From assembly GCF_000153205.1 (NCBI RefSeq), contig NZ_CH672427.1, forward strand, positions 2,188,634 to 2,252,633: a DNA stretch of 64,000 nucleotides, read 5' to 3'. The translations under genes and the position numbers were made by a program. The notes beneath the pieces were generated by a model that was given only the letters and a program-made list of their open reading frames with translations, was not told where the DNA came from and did not search any database. Shown piece after piece: positions 35,141-42,810 of this stretch (positions are counted from its first letter, which is position 1; each line of letters begins with the position of its first letter). The stretch is from Nitrococcus mobilis Nb-231 (GTDB lineage: Bacteria > Pseudomonadota > Gammaproteobacteria > Nitrococcales > Nitrococcaceae).

Positions 35141-35211
35141 AGAGCCTGTTCCCACAACGCAGCGCAATCAGCTTGTATGGGCCCATACCCGCAGCTGCCC
35201 ATGCAGCCGCC

Positions 35212-36054
35212 CTATTCCACCAGCATGACGCACTCCGGCAATTCCACCTCCATGATGACTGGCAGATGGTCGGAGAGCGGGTAATTCAATGCCTCGGCAC
35301 TGCGCACCTGCAAAGTAGGCGAAACTAAGATGTGATCGATGTTGCGATGCGGCCGCCAACTCGGATAAGTATGCAGGTTATGGATCGGCTCACACAGATC
35401 GGTATGCTTGTCTAAATAATCGAATTCCACGCTGCGCGAGAGGCAGTTCAAGTCCCCCATGACGATCACGTGCCGGCACGCGTTAACCAACTCAGCCACA
35501 TAGGCGAGTTGGCGCAGGCGCGTGCGCTGCCCGAGCGCCAAATGCAGCAAAACGACGTCCAGTCCTTCCGCAGGTCCGCCGAAGCGCAGATGTAAGGCGC
35601 CGCGGCCAGGAATCATGCCCGGTAATCGATGATTGCGGACCTCCAATGGCCGAAAACGACTAAGTACGCCATTGCTATGCCGGGCCAGTCGGCCGATGCG
35701 GCGATTGGTCTGGAAGTGCCAAAATGGAAAACCGCCCCGTTGCGCCAAATACGCGGCTTGGTTGATGAAACCGCTGCGCAGGCTCCCGGCGTCGATCTCC
35801 TGCAGACCGACGATATCGAAGTCGGCGATCAGCCCACCGATGCGGTCTAAATTGCTGAGCCGATTGTTGTCGGGTAGCAGATGACGCCAGCTGCGGGTAA
35901 TGTAATGATGATAAAATCGGGTCTCGATGCCGGTTTGTATATTGTAGGTCATCAAGCGCAGGCATCGTTCACCGCTTGCCTGACGTCCGTCGTTACCATC
36001 GACTATTAAGCTTTCTTTATCGAACATCGTGCTGCTATTCACGTTGGCTTGCAC
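35212..36054 (-). CDS. Endonuclease/exonuclease/phosphatase-family protein
   Basis: 280 residues of the EEP (DNase I-like) superfamily: 'MTYNIQTGIETR', 'DIVGLQEID' (metal-binding Glu), 'VIVMGDLNCLSRS' (GDxN) and the terminal 'YPLSDHLPVIMEVEL' (SDHxP). All catalytic motifs are present. Substrate cannot be predicted; the equivalent Pseudomonas gene beside dsbA is also uncharacterised. No signal peptide. Lies 65 bases after dsbA on the same strand. Confidence 0.88.
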   Translation of the reverse strand: MQANVNSSTMFDKESLIVDGNDGRQASGERCLRLMTYNIQTGIETRFYHHYITRSWRHLLPDNNRLSNLDRIGGLIADFDIVGLQEIDAGSLRSGFINQAAYLAQRGGFPFWHFQTNRRIGRLARHSNGVLSRFRPLEVRNHRLPGMIPGRGALHLRFGGPAEGLDVVLLHLALGQRTRLRQLAYVAELVNACRHVIVMGDLNCLSRSVEFDYLDKHTDLCEPIHNLHTYPSWRPHRNIDHILVSPTLQVRSAEALNYPLSDHLPVIMEVELPECVMLVE

Positions 36055-36119
36055 GGGCCGTCATCCGTCTCAACGGGTGGCGCATCCATACGTGACCGAA
36101 ACCCACGGTAATGAATGAC

Positions 36120-36752
36120 TCAGCGCTTGAGTAAGGACCGCTCCTTATCGATTAAAAAATCCACGACATCGAGCATGCCCTGCTGCCCCCCCGTCTCACC
36201 CGGATCTACCAAATACTTACCGGCTACGGCCAGAGACGGCGTTGCACGCACCTTATAGGCCCGCACCATACGCTCGGCGCGGCGCAGATCCACATCGACG
36301 GCGAAAGAATCAAAGGCATCCAACACCGCTTGGCGGTCGACCCCATGCTGAGCAAAGAACTCCGCGAGCGCCTGTTCGTCGGCAAAGCGCCGGCCATCGA
36401 CGTGAATGGCCTCAAACAGCGGCTCATGGATCTGGTCGACCACATTCAGAGCCTTCTCAGCGTAATAGGCCTTAGCCAACAAGGCCCAGCTCGACCGACC
36501 GAAAGTCACCGGCACCCGCACCAGCTCGACGCCTTTGCCCGCCTGCTCCAGCCAGCTATGCAGCTTGGGTGCAAATTCGAAACAATGCGAGCAACCGTAC
36601 GAGAAGAACTCGACGAGCTCGATCCGATCTTCGGTCGCCGTCGGTTGCGGTGGCTCGACCCTATGATACTGCTTACCGGCCTGGTAGTCCTGCGCAAATG
36701 CGCAGCCCGCCGTCAAAGCCAACGTCAACATCGCAAGAGCGAACGCCCGCAT
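36120..36752 (-). CDS. dsbA: Thiol:disulfide interchange protein DsbA (CSHC active site)
   Basis: 210 residues with a signal peptide 'MRAFALAMLTLALTAGCAFA', a thioredoxin fold with a DsbA helical insertion, and the cis-Pro loop 'VRATPSLAVAGKY'. The active site is C-S-H-C ('YGCSHCFEF') rather than the usual CPHC of DsbA, which may change its redox potential. It introduces disulfides in the periplasm. The ATG at 36752 follows GGAGAAG; an upstream start is rejected. It is downstream of cytochrome c4, separated from it by a terminator-like hairpin. Confidence 0.92.
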   Translation of the reverse strand: MRAFALAMLTLALTAGCAFAQDYQAGKQYHRVEPPQPTATEDRIELVEFFSYGCSHCFEFAPKLHSWLEQAGKGVELVRVPVTFGRSSWALLAKAYYAEKALNVVDQIHEPLFEAIHVDGRRFADEQALAEFFAQHGVDRQAVLDAFDSFAVDVDLRRAERMVRAYKVRATPSLAVAGKYLVDPGETGGQQGMLDVVDFLIDKERSLLKR

Positions 36753-36922
36753 ACCCGCTTCTCCTTCAAAAAGGTAGCTTTCTTTCAAGCCCTCACGGTG
36801 CTCGTATCCTTGGCCCCGCTCAGCGCTGTAGCCCCAAAAGGTCTAACAAGGCCATCGCGCTGCGGTTGCTAGCCACCACGATTAAGACCCATGCTCGAGG
36901 AGGGGGCGAGCGGTCACGCCAC

Positions 36923-36944
36923 AAAAAAAGTGCGGCGGGCGCAC
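36923..36944 (-). terminator. Rho-independent terminator after cytochrome c4
   Basis: On the minus strand GTGCG-CCCGC-CGCAC is followed by seven T (complement of 36923-36929), 7 bases after the cytochrome c4 stop codon. It should uncouple the cytochrome gene from dsbA. Confidence 0.65.
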
Positions 36945-36950
36945 CGTGCG

Positions 36951-37586
36951 TCAGTTTGCCGGCTGATTACCGAGGTGCAACCCGGAAAGGAAAGACGCCA
37001 GCGCCTCGATCTCTTTATCGGTAAGCTCGGCGGCCACCCCTTGCATGACCTTGCCCCGCGGATAATCGCTGCGCTTACCGGCTCGGTAATCCTGCAGCTG
37101 CTGAACCAGGTAAGCCGCTTTCTGGCCGCTGATTCTTGGATACCTGGCGGGAGGATTGCCCATACCGGCCGGCCCGTGGCAACCAGTGCAAGCCGGCACG
37201 CCCTTGGCCGAGAGGCCGCCACGGAACAGCTGTTCGCCCTGCTCGACAAGCGCCTTGTCGGCCACGCCTATCCGCAGAGTCTGCCCGGCAAAATAGGCCG
37301 CCAAATCCTGCATGTCCGGATCGCTCAAGTTGGCCGCTTGCGGCTGCATGATCGGATTTTTGCGCTGGCCGCTTTTGAAAAAACGCAGCTGCTCGTAGAG
37401 GTAGCTCGCATGCTGCCCGGCAAGGCTAGGGAACTGTCCGGAAGGGCTGTTGCCATCGCTACCGTGGCAACCCGCGCAGACAGCGGCCTTTTGTTGGCCC
37501 GCCTGTGGGTTCCCCCCTTCGAAGGCCATTACCCCTGCGCTTAGCGGAATAAGAGCCAAAAACGCGATCCAATGCTTCATCAGCAT
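36951..37586 (-). CDS. Cytochrome c4 (dihaem)
   Basis: 211 residues with a signal peptide ending near 'SAGVMA' and two class I haem sites, '[11 protein letters not shown]' and '[11 protein letters not shown]', each in a domain of about 90 residues with a later Met ligand (MQP; VMQG). This is the cytochrome c4 layout; the protein carries electrons in the periplasm, typically to cbb3 or other terminal oxidases. The start is the ATG at 37586 behind AGGAGA. Its neighbours dsbA and engB match the Pseudomonas order. Confidence 0.93.
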   Translation of the reverse strand: MLMKHWIAFLALIPLSAGVMAFEGGNPQAGQQKAAVCAGCHGSDGNSPSGQFPSLAGQHASYLYEQLRFFKSGQRKNPIMQPQAANLSDPDMQDLAAYFAGQTLRIGVADKALVEQGEQLFRGGLSAKGVPACTGCHGPAGMGNPPARYPRISGQKAAYLVQQLQDYRAGKRSDYPRGKVMQGVAAELTDKEIEALASFLSGLHLGNQPAN

Positions 37587-37803
37587 GCAGCGCTCTCCTG
37601 ATTCGGGACGCGCTTGCCTTTTCAAAGATACGGCTCAATCAACAGTTCAGCCGGAGGCAAGGTCGTTGCAATTTATATCAGTGGCCGCCGAAGCGGTCAA
37701 TTTCTCTGCCATGGACGACACCGGCGTTATCCTCCAAAATCCACCCTGGACGACACCAGCCAACCGGCTCCTGAATGCGCCTGCCGCGCAGCGAGCAAAC
37801 CGG

Positions 37804-38445
37804 ATGAACCCAATTTACCGCAAGGCCCGATTCCTGCTCAGCGCACCGGATCTGCGCCACCTCCCCCCGGATACCGGCCGCGAGGTTGCCTTTGCGGGGC
37901 GCTCCAATGCCGGGAAATCGAGTGCCATTAATACCCTCACCGGGCAAAAGGCGCTGGCCCGCACCAGCAAAACACCCGGTCGAACACAGCAAATTAACGT
38001 TTTCCCGGTTAGCGACCAGCGTTATCTGATCGACTTGCCGGGCTATGGCTTCGCTAAACTGCCGCAGGCGATCCGCGCCCACTGGCAGCGGACATTGCCA
38101 GAGTATCTGCAGCGGCGGCGATCCCTGCGCGGGTTGATGCTGATCATGGACGTTCGCCACCCATTAACCGCCCTCGATCAACAACTGCTCGCCTGGTGTG
38201 GCGCGGTGGGTTTGCCGGTGCACGTGCTACTGACCAAGGCCGACAAGCTCAAACAGGGGCCGGCGGCACAGGCCCTGCGGCACACCGCGGAGTGCCTAGC
38301 ACGGGACCACCCCGATACCAGCGTGCAGCTATTCTCCGCGCTGCGAGCGCGGGGCATTGAAACCGCCCACGGCAAGCTCGACGAGTGGTTGCAACTCGAA
38401 ACCGCAGCCCACAGCTCAGCCGCAGCTAAGCAACCGCGGTCTTGA
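37804..38445 (+). CDS. engB: Ribosome-biogenesis GTPase EngB/YihA
   Basis: 213 residues, a single GTPase domain: G1 'GRSNAGKSS', G2 '[14 protein letters not shown]', G3 'DLPGYG' and G4 'LTKADK'. It acts in 50S ribosome assembly and is usually essential. The start at 37804 gives the normal family length; an in-frame extension back to 37450 overlaps cytochrome c4 antisense and is rejected. It is convergent with polA, with a structured intergenic RNA between them, as with E. coli yihA-spf-polA. Confidence 0.95.
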   Translation: MNPIYRKARFLLSAPDLRHLPPDTGREVAFAGRSNAGKSSAINTLTGQKALARTSKTPGRTQQINVFPVSDQRYLIDLPGYGFAKLPQAIRAHWQRTLPEYLQRRRSLRGLMLIMDVRHPLTALDQQLLAWCGAVGLPVHVLLTKADKLKQGPAAQALRHTAECLARDHPDTSVQLFSALRARGIETAHGKLDEWLQLETAAHSSAAAKQPRS

Positions 38446-38476
38446 CGCGGAACGAGGCACCGCCGGGGAAGTGAGC

Positions 38477-38518
38477 AAGAAAAGGCCCCAGGGACCATGG
38501 GGGGTGGTCTCCCGGGGC
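38477..38518 (-). terminator. Rho-independent terminator of the predicted small RNA
   Basis: The stem pairs 38485-38497 (GCCCCAGGGACCA) with 38505-38518 (TGGTCTCCCGGGGC), with one bulge and a 7-base loop. On the minus strand it is followed by CTTTTCTT (complement of 38477-38484). It is a strong hairpin with a U-tract. Confidence 0.7.
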
Positions 38519-38612
38519 AAAGCACCTAGCCTTGGGGGCAAGGCCAGGTTATTGGCCCGCTGCAAAGAGGAGGGATTAGCGGGCCGCGCCGGGCACTGGC
38601 GCTATATCTAAT
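38477..38612 (-). ncRNA. Probable small RNA at the Spot 42/ErsA position
   Basis: The engB-polA gap holds, on the polA strand, a chain of hairpins: a perfect 8-base stem (38554-38561 with 38578-38585) whose 16-base loop exposes CCCUCCUC, the complement of Shine-Dalgarno sequences; a small stem GCCTT/AAGGC; and a terminal hairpin followed by CTTTTCTT. E. coli Spot 42 and Pseudomonas ErsA lie at exactly this place and strand. A GAACTT hexamer, the sigma-E-type -35 sequence, lies about 20 bases before the guessed 5' end. The end coordinates are estimates and primary-sequence similarity to either RNA was not shown. Confidence 0.55.
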
Positions 38613-38718
38613 GACAGAGAAAATTTAGAAAAGTTCATTCGCCGACGACAAAGAATTCATTCAACTCATTCGTGCGGCATCGCTGCTCAGGATAGAGTCC
38701 GCCCGTTACCGGCGACGC

Positions 38719-41415
38719 TCAGTGGGCTTCTTCCCAGTTATCCCCCCACCCGGCTTCGACAGTCAACGGCACGCTGAGCTCCGCCGCGCCGACCATGAAC
38801 GCACGGATGCGCTCGGCCACGGCCTGCACATCCGGCGTCGGCACCTCGAATACCAGCTCATCGTGCACCTGAAGTACCATGAACACGTCCTCGCGTTCAC
38901 TTTGCAGCCACTGATCCACACGGACCATCGCCCGCTTGATGATATCGGCTGCGCTGCCTTGCATGGGGGCGTTGATGGCGGTGCGCTCTGCGGCCTGCCG
39001 GCGCTGCGCATTGCTCGCATTGATCTCCGGGAGATAGAGACGCCGGCCGAAGACGGTCTCCACATACTGGCGCTCGCGCGCTTCGCGCCGAATGCGCTCC
39101 ATGAAAGCCTTGACGCCCGGATAGCGTTCGAAGTAACGCTCGACATAGTGCTGCGCCGCATCGCGCTCGATGCCGAGCTGCCGCGCTAGACCATAGGCGG
39201 ACATGCCGTAGATCAGGCCGAAATTGATGGCCTTGGCCGCGCGCCGTTGCTCAGCAGTAACCTGCTCCAACGCGGTAGCGAAAACCTCCGCGGCAGTGGC
39301 CCGATGAATGTCCTCGCCCGCGGCGAAGGCGCGGTGCAGCCTTTCATCGCCCGAGAAATGGGCCATGATCCGCAGCTCCACCTGCGAGTAGTCCACCGCC
39401 AGCAGCCGGTAGCCTTGCCGCGCGATGAAACCCCGTCGGATGCGCCGCCCTTCCGGTGAGCGCACCGGAATATTCTGCAGGTTGGGGTCGGAGGAAGACA
39501 GCCGCCCGGTGGCGGCCACCGCCTGCCGATAGGAGGTGTGTACCCGTCCGGTGCGGGGATGGATCAACAACGGCAATTTGTCGGTGTAGGTGGATTTCAG
39601 CTTCGCGAGCGCTCGGTGCTCGAGGATCATACGCGGCAACGGGTACGTGGCGGCGAGCTCCTGGAGCACGGACTCGGCCGTGGACGGGGCGCCTTTGGGT
39701 GTTTTGGCCAACACCGGCAAGCCCTGCCGATCATAGAGTACGGCCTGGATCTGCTTGGGCGAGCCGAGATTGAATTCGCAGCCCGCTGCACGGTATACCG
39801 AGGCCTCGATCTCGGCCAGGCGCTGCGCGAGCTCCGCGCTCTGCGCGGCGAGAAGCTCGCGGCTTACCAGCACGCCGGTACGTTCCATGCGCGAGAGCAC
39901 AGGAAGCAAGGGCATTTCGATGGCATGGAAGACTCGCTCGGGTCCGGGTAACTGCCGCAGCTTCGGATAAAGCACCCGGTGCAAGCGCAGGGCAATGTCG
40001 GCGTCTTCCGCCGCATACTCGGTGGCACGCTCGATTGCCACCTGGTCGAAGGTAAGCTGCTTGGCGCCCTTGCCGGCCACGTCCTCGAATTTGATGGTCC
40101 GGTGGCCCAGATATTTGAGCGCGAGCGAGTCCATGTCGTGTCGGGTCGCGGTGGAGTCGAGTATATAGGACTCGAGCATGGTGTCGAAGCGTACCCCGCG
40201 CAGCGCAATATCGTAATGCGCTAACACGCTCATGTCGTATTTCAGATTCTGTCCCAGCTTGGCGCGGCGCGGATCCTCCAGCAATGGCCTGAGTTGCTCC
40301 AGGACGTGCCCGCGCTCAAGCTGTGGCGAGACTCCTTGGCCGATATGTGCCACCGGCACATAGGCAGCACGCGCTGGCTCCACCGCGAAGGAGAGGCCGA
40401 CGATCTCGGCATCCATATAGTTCAGGCTGGTCGTCTCCAGATCGAAAGCGAATACTTCGGCGCCCGCCAGACGTTGCAGCCATTGCTGCAGCCCAGCCTC
40501 CTCGAGCACGGTCTCGTAGTGGACCGCGGCCTGCTCCGGGTCGCCGGCGCCGGGGTGTTCGTCGCCGAGCTGGGTGAGCCAGCTGCTGAACGCATGCTGC
40601 CGGTAGAGTCGCGCCAACGCATCCACGTCCGGCGCCCGAGGCCGCATGGCCTTTGGGTCCAGGTCCAGGTCCAAATCGCAGCGAATCGTTGCCAGCTCCC
40701 GCGACAGGGCGAGTTGCTCGAGATGCTCACGCAGACTCTCCCCGACTTTGCCCTTGATTTCATCGACACACTCCAATAAGGCATCCAGCGAGCCGTACTG
40801 GCCAAGCCACTTGGCTGCGGTCTTGGGCCCCACCCTCGGCACGCCCGGAATGTTATCGACGGCGTCCCCCACCAGGGCTAGATAGTCGACCATCCGCTCG
40901 GGCGGCACGCCGAATTTGTCCTGCACCGCGGCCGCATCGAGCCACGTCCCGGACATGGTGTTGAGCAGCACCACATTGTCGTTGACGATCTGGGCCATAT
41001 CCTTATCGCCCGTTGCGATTATAGTGCGCAGCCCGGCCACGCTGGCGCGTACCGCGAGCGTGCCGATGACATCGTCGGCCTCCACTCCCTCGATCTCGAT
41101 CCGCGATAAACCCAAGGCGCAGACGATCCGCTTGAGCGGCTCGAGCTGTACGCGCAGCTCATCCGGCATGGGTGCCCGGTTAGCCTTATAGGCCTCGAAA
41201 AGCTCGTCGCGGAAGGTTTTACCCTTGGCGTCGAACACCACGCCGAAGTAAGCCGTGTCGTACTCGGCGAGCAACTTGCGTAGCATGCTCACTACGCCGT
41301 AGACCGCTCCGGTCGGCTCGCCGGCGGGGGTCGTCAACGGCGGCAAGGCGTAATAAGCGCGGTACAGATAGGACGAGCCGTCCACCAAGATTAACAGGGG
41401 GTATTGTTCGCTCAT
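38719..41415 (-). CDS. polA: DNA polymerase I
   Basis: 898 residues with all three domains: N-terminal 5' nuclease ('LVDGSSYLYRAYYALPP', 'EVEADDVIGTLA' region, helix-hairpin-helix 'DNIPGVPRVGPKTAAKWL'), a 3'-5' proofreading exonuclease retaining 'FDLETTSLNYMDAE' (DxE), and a family A polymerase with motif A 'DYSQVELRIMAHFSGD', motif B 'RRAAKAINFGLIYGMSAYG' and motif C 'VHDELVFEVP'. Roles: Okazaki-fragment maturation and repair. The start at 41415 ('MSEQYPLLIL') is preferred over 41445. Confidence 0.98.
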   Translation of the reverse strand: MSEQYPLLILVDGSSYLYRAYYALPPLTTPAGEPTGAVYGVVSMLRKLLAEYDTAYFGVVFDAKGKTFRDELFEAYKANRAPMPDELRVQLEPLKRIVCALGLSRIEIEGVEADDVIGTLAVRASVAGLRTIIATGDKDMAQIVNDNVVLLNTMSGTWLDAAAVQDKFGVPPERMVDYLALVGDAVDNIPGVPRVGPKTAAKWLGQYGSLDALLECVDEIKGKVGESLREHLEQLALSRELATIRCDLDLDLDPKAMRPRAPDVDALARLYRQHAFSSWLTQLGDEHPGAGDPEQAAVHYETVLEEAGLQQWLQRLAGAEVFAFDLETTSLNYMDAEIVGLSFAVEPARAAYVPVAHIGQGVSPQLERGHVLEQLRPLLEDPRRAKLGQNLKYDMSVLAHYDIALRGVRFDTMLESYILDSTATRHDMDSLALKYLGHRTIKFEDVAGKGAKQLTFDQVAIERATEYAAEDADIALRLHRVLYPKLRQLPGPERVFHAIEMPLLPVLSRMERTGVLVSRELLAAQSAELAQRLAEIEASVYRAAGCEFNLGSPKQIQAVLYDRQGLPVLAKTPKGAPSTAESVLQELAATYPLPRMILEHRALAKLKSTYTDKLPLLIHPRTGRVHTSYRQAVAATGRLSSSDPNLQNIPVRSPEGRRIRRGFIARQGYRLLAVDYSQVELRIMAHFSGDERLHRAFAAGEDIHRATAAEVFATALEQVTAEQRRAAKAINFGLIYGMSAYGLARQLGIERDAAQHYVERYFERYPGVKAFMERIRREARERQYVETVFGRRLYLPEINASNAQRRQAAERTAINAPMQGSAADIIKRAMVRVDQWLQSEREDVFMVLQVHDELVFEVPTPDVQAVAERIRAFMVGAAELSVPLTVEAGWGDNWEEAH

Positions 41416-41626
41416 TGCGACACAACCGGTCCTCAAAGGTTGCACCCATTGAGACCCCGGTCCAAGCCTGCGGGGAGGAAGATCATAACACCAACCTAAG
41501 CGGCCGTGCGCGGTATCCGAAGACCCTTGATAGCGGGCTGGGGCGCTATTTATGGTACAAAGACTGGGACGGCGTTACATTGAATAGTGTGCGCTCGCCG
41601 GGCGGGGCAGGGGTAGACTCGGAGCG

Positions 41627-42361
41627 ATGGCCACGATGAAACAGCACGATAAGTTCAAAGAACATGAGCGTCTCCCGATCAACGATTCCATAATGACGCG
41701 GGAGTCTTGGAAGATCTTCCAGATCATGGCCGAGTTCGTCGAAGGCTTCGAACGGTTGGCGCAAATCAAACCCTCGGTCAGCATGTTCGGCTCGGCGCGC
41801 ACGCCGACCAACCACCCCTGGTACAAGCTCGCCGAGGAAATCGCCTATGCGCTATCACAGGCAGGGTTTTCCGTGGTCAGCGGCGGTGGCCCAGGCGTTA
41901 TGGAGGCCGCCAATCGCGGCGCCTTCGCGGGCAAATCGCCCAGTATTGGGCTGAACATCCAGCTGCCCCAGGAACAAACCGGCAACGCTTATCAGGATAT
42001 AGCGCTACACTTCCGGCATTTCTTCTCGCGCAAGGTCATGTTCGTTAAATACGCCTCGGCCTACGTCGTGCTGCCGGGCGGCTTCGGAACGCTGGACGAG
42101 CTGGCGGAGATTCTCACTTTGGTTCAGACCGGCAAGACCCGGCGCATCCCCATCATCCTTGTCCACACGCCGTTCTGGGACGGGCTGATCGATTGGTTCC
42201 GCGACACGCTGGTCGCCCAAGGTGCGATCGATCCGGAGGATTTGACCTTGTTTAAGGTGCTCGACGAGCCGAGCGCGGTCGTGGATGCCATCTTTGATTT
42301 CTACGAAAACCGTGGCCTCGAGCCCTCCGATGCAGAACAGGAAATCCTGTTGGATCTGTAG
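41627..42361 (+). CDS. LOG-family (TIGR00730) nucleotide phosphoribohydrolase-like protein
   Basis: 244 residues of Rossmann-like fold with the LOG signatures 'GGGPGVMEAANRGA' and 'VVLPGGFGTLDELAEI' (PGGxGTxxE). Plant and bacterial LOG proteins remove ribose 5-phosphate from cytokinin or related nucleotides; bacterial members of this longer type (with 'FFSRKVMFVKYA') are better seen as AMP/nucleotide hydrolases of uncertain role and are often misnamed lysine decarboxylases. Divergent from polA, followed 11 bases later by the DUF2782 gene. Confidence 0.88.
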   Translation: MATMKQHDKFKEHERLPINDSIMTRESWKIFQIMAEFVEGFERLAQIKPSVSMFGSARTPTNHPWYKLAEEIAYALSQAGFSVVSGGGPGVMEAANRGAFAGKSPSIGLNIQLPQEQTGNAYQDIALHFRHFFSRKVMFVKYASAYVVLPGGFGTLDELAEILTLVQTGKTRRIPIILVHTPFWDGLIDWFRDTLVAQGAIDPEDLTLFKVLDEPSAVVDAIFDFYENRGLEPSDAEQEILLDL

Positions 42362-42372
42362 GTAGCCAACCC

Positions 42373-42756
42373 ATGTACCAGGCTCGTGTTTTCATCGTCG
42401 CCGCTGCGCTCGCTCTGCTCGGCAGTGGCGGCACCGTTACGGCCGCCGACAGCTCTGGAGCTACGGTGAGGCAGAGCTCGCCGCCGCAGGCGCCCCACAT
42501 CGTTCCCCCGCCACCGCCGCAGGAGCTGACCAAAGGCGAGGCGATCGAGCCAGGGGTTACCATCATCCATCGCGACGGGGCGGAGTTCCACGAATACAGC
42601 GCCGGCGGCCGCGTGTACGCCGTCAAGGTCATCCCCCGGGGGGGCATTCCCTATTGGTTTTATGACATCGACGGCGATGGTCGGGTCGGGGAAATACTAG
42701 AGGATCCCTTGCAGGAAATCCCCCAGACCGTGCAGTGGCAGATTCTGAGTTGGTAA
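42373..42756 (+). CDS. DUF2782 family exported protein
   Basis: 127 residues with an N-terminal signal peptide ('MYQARVFIVAAALALLGSGG'), a Pro-rich linker with PPPPPQE, and the compact DUF2782 domain ('GVTIIHRDGAEFHEYSAGGR', 'VIPRGGIPYWFYDIDGDG'). The function of this family is unknown; it is characteristically found next to polA in gammaproteobacteria, as here. Likely co-transcribed with the upstream LOG gene. Confidence 0.85.
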   Translation: MYQARVFIVAAALALLGSGGTVTAADSSGATVRQSSPPQAPHIVPPPPPQELTKGEAIEPGVTIIHRDGAEFHEYSAGGRVYAVKVIPRGGIPYWFYDIDGDGRVGEILEDPLQEIPQTVQWQILSW

Positions 42757-42810
42757 AGTTCAGAAGAGCAGGATGACCCACCCCACTCGAGGTCTCTCAG
42801 CCGCGTGGTC

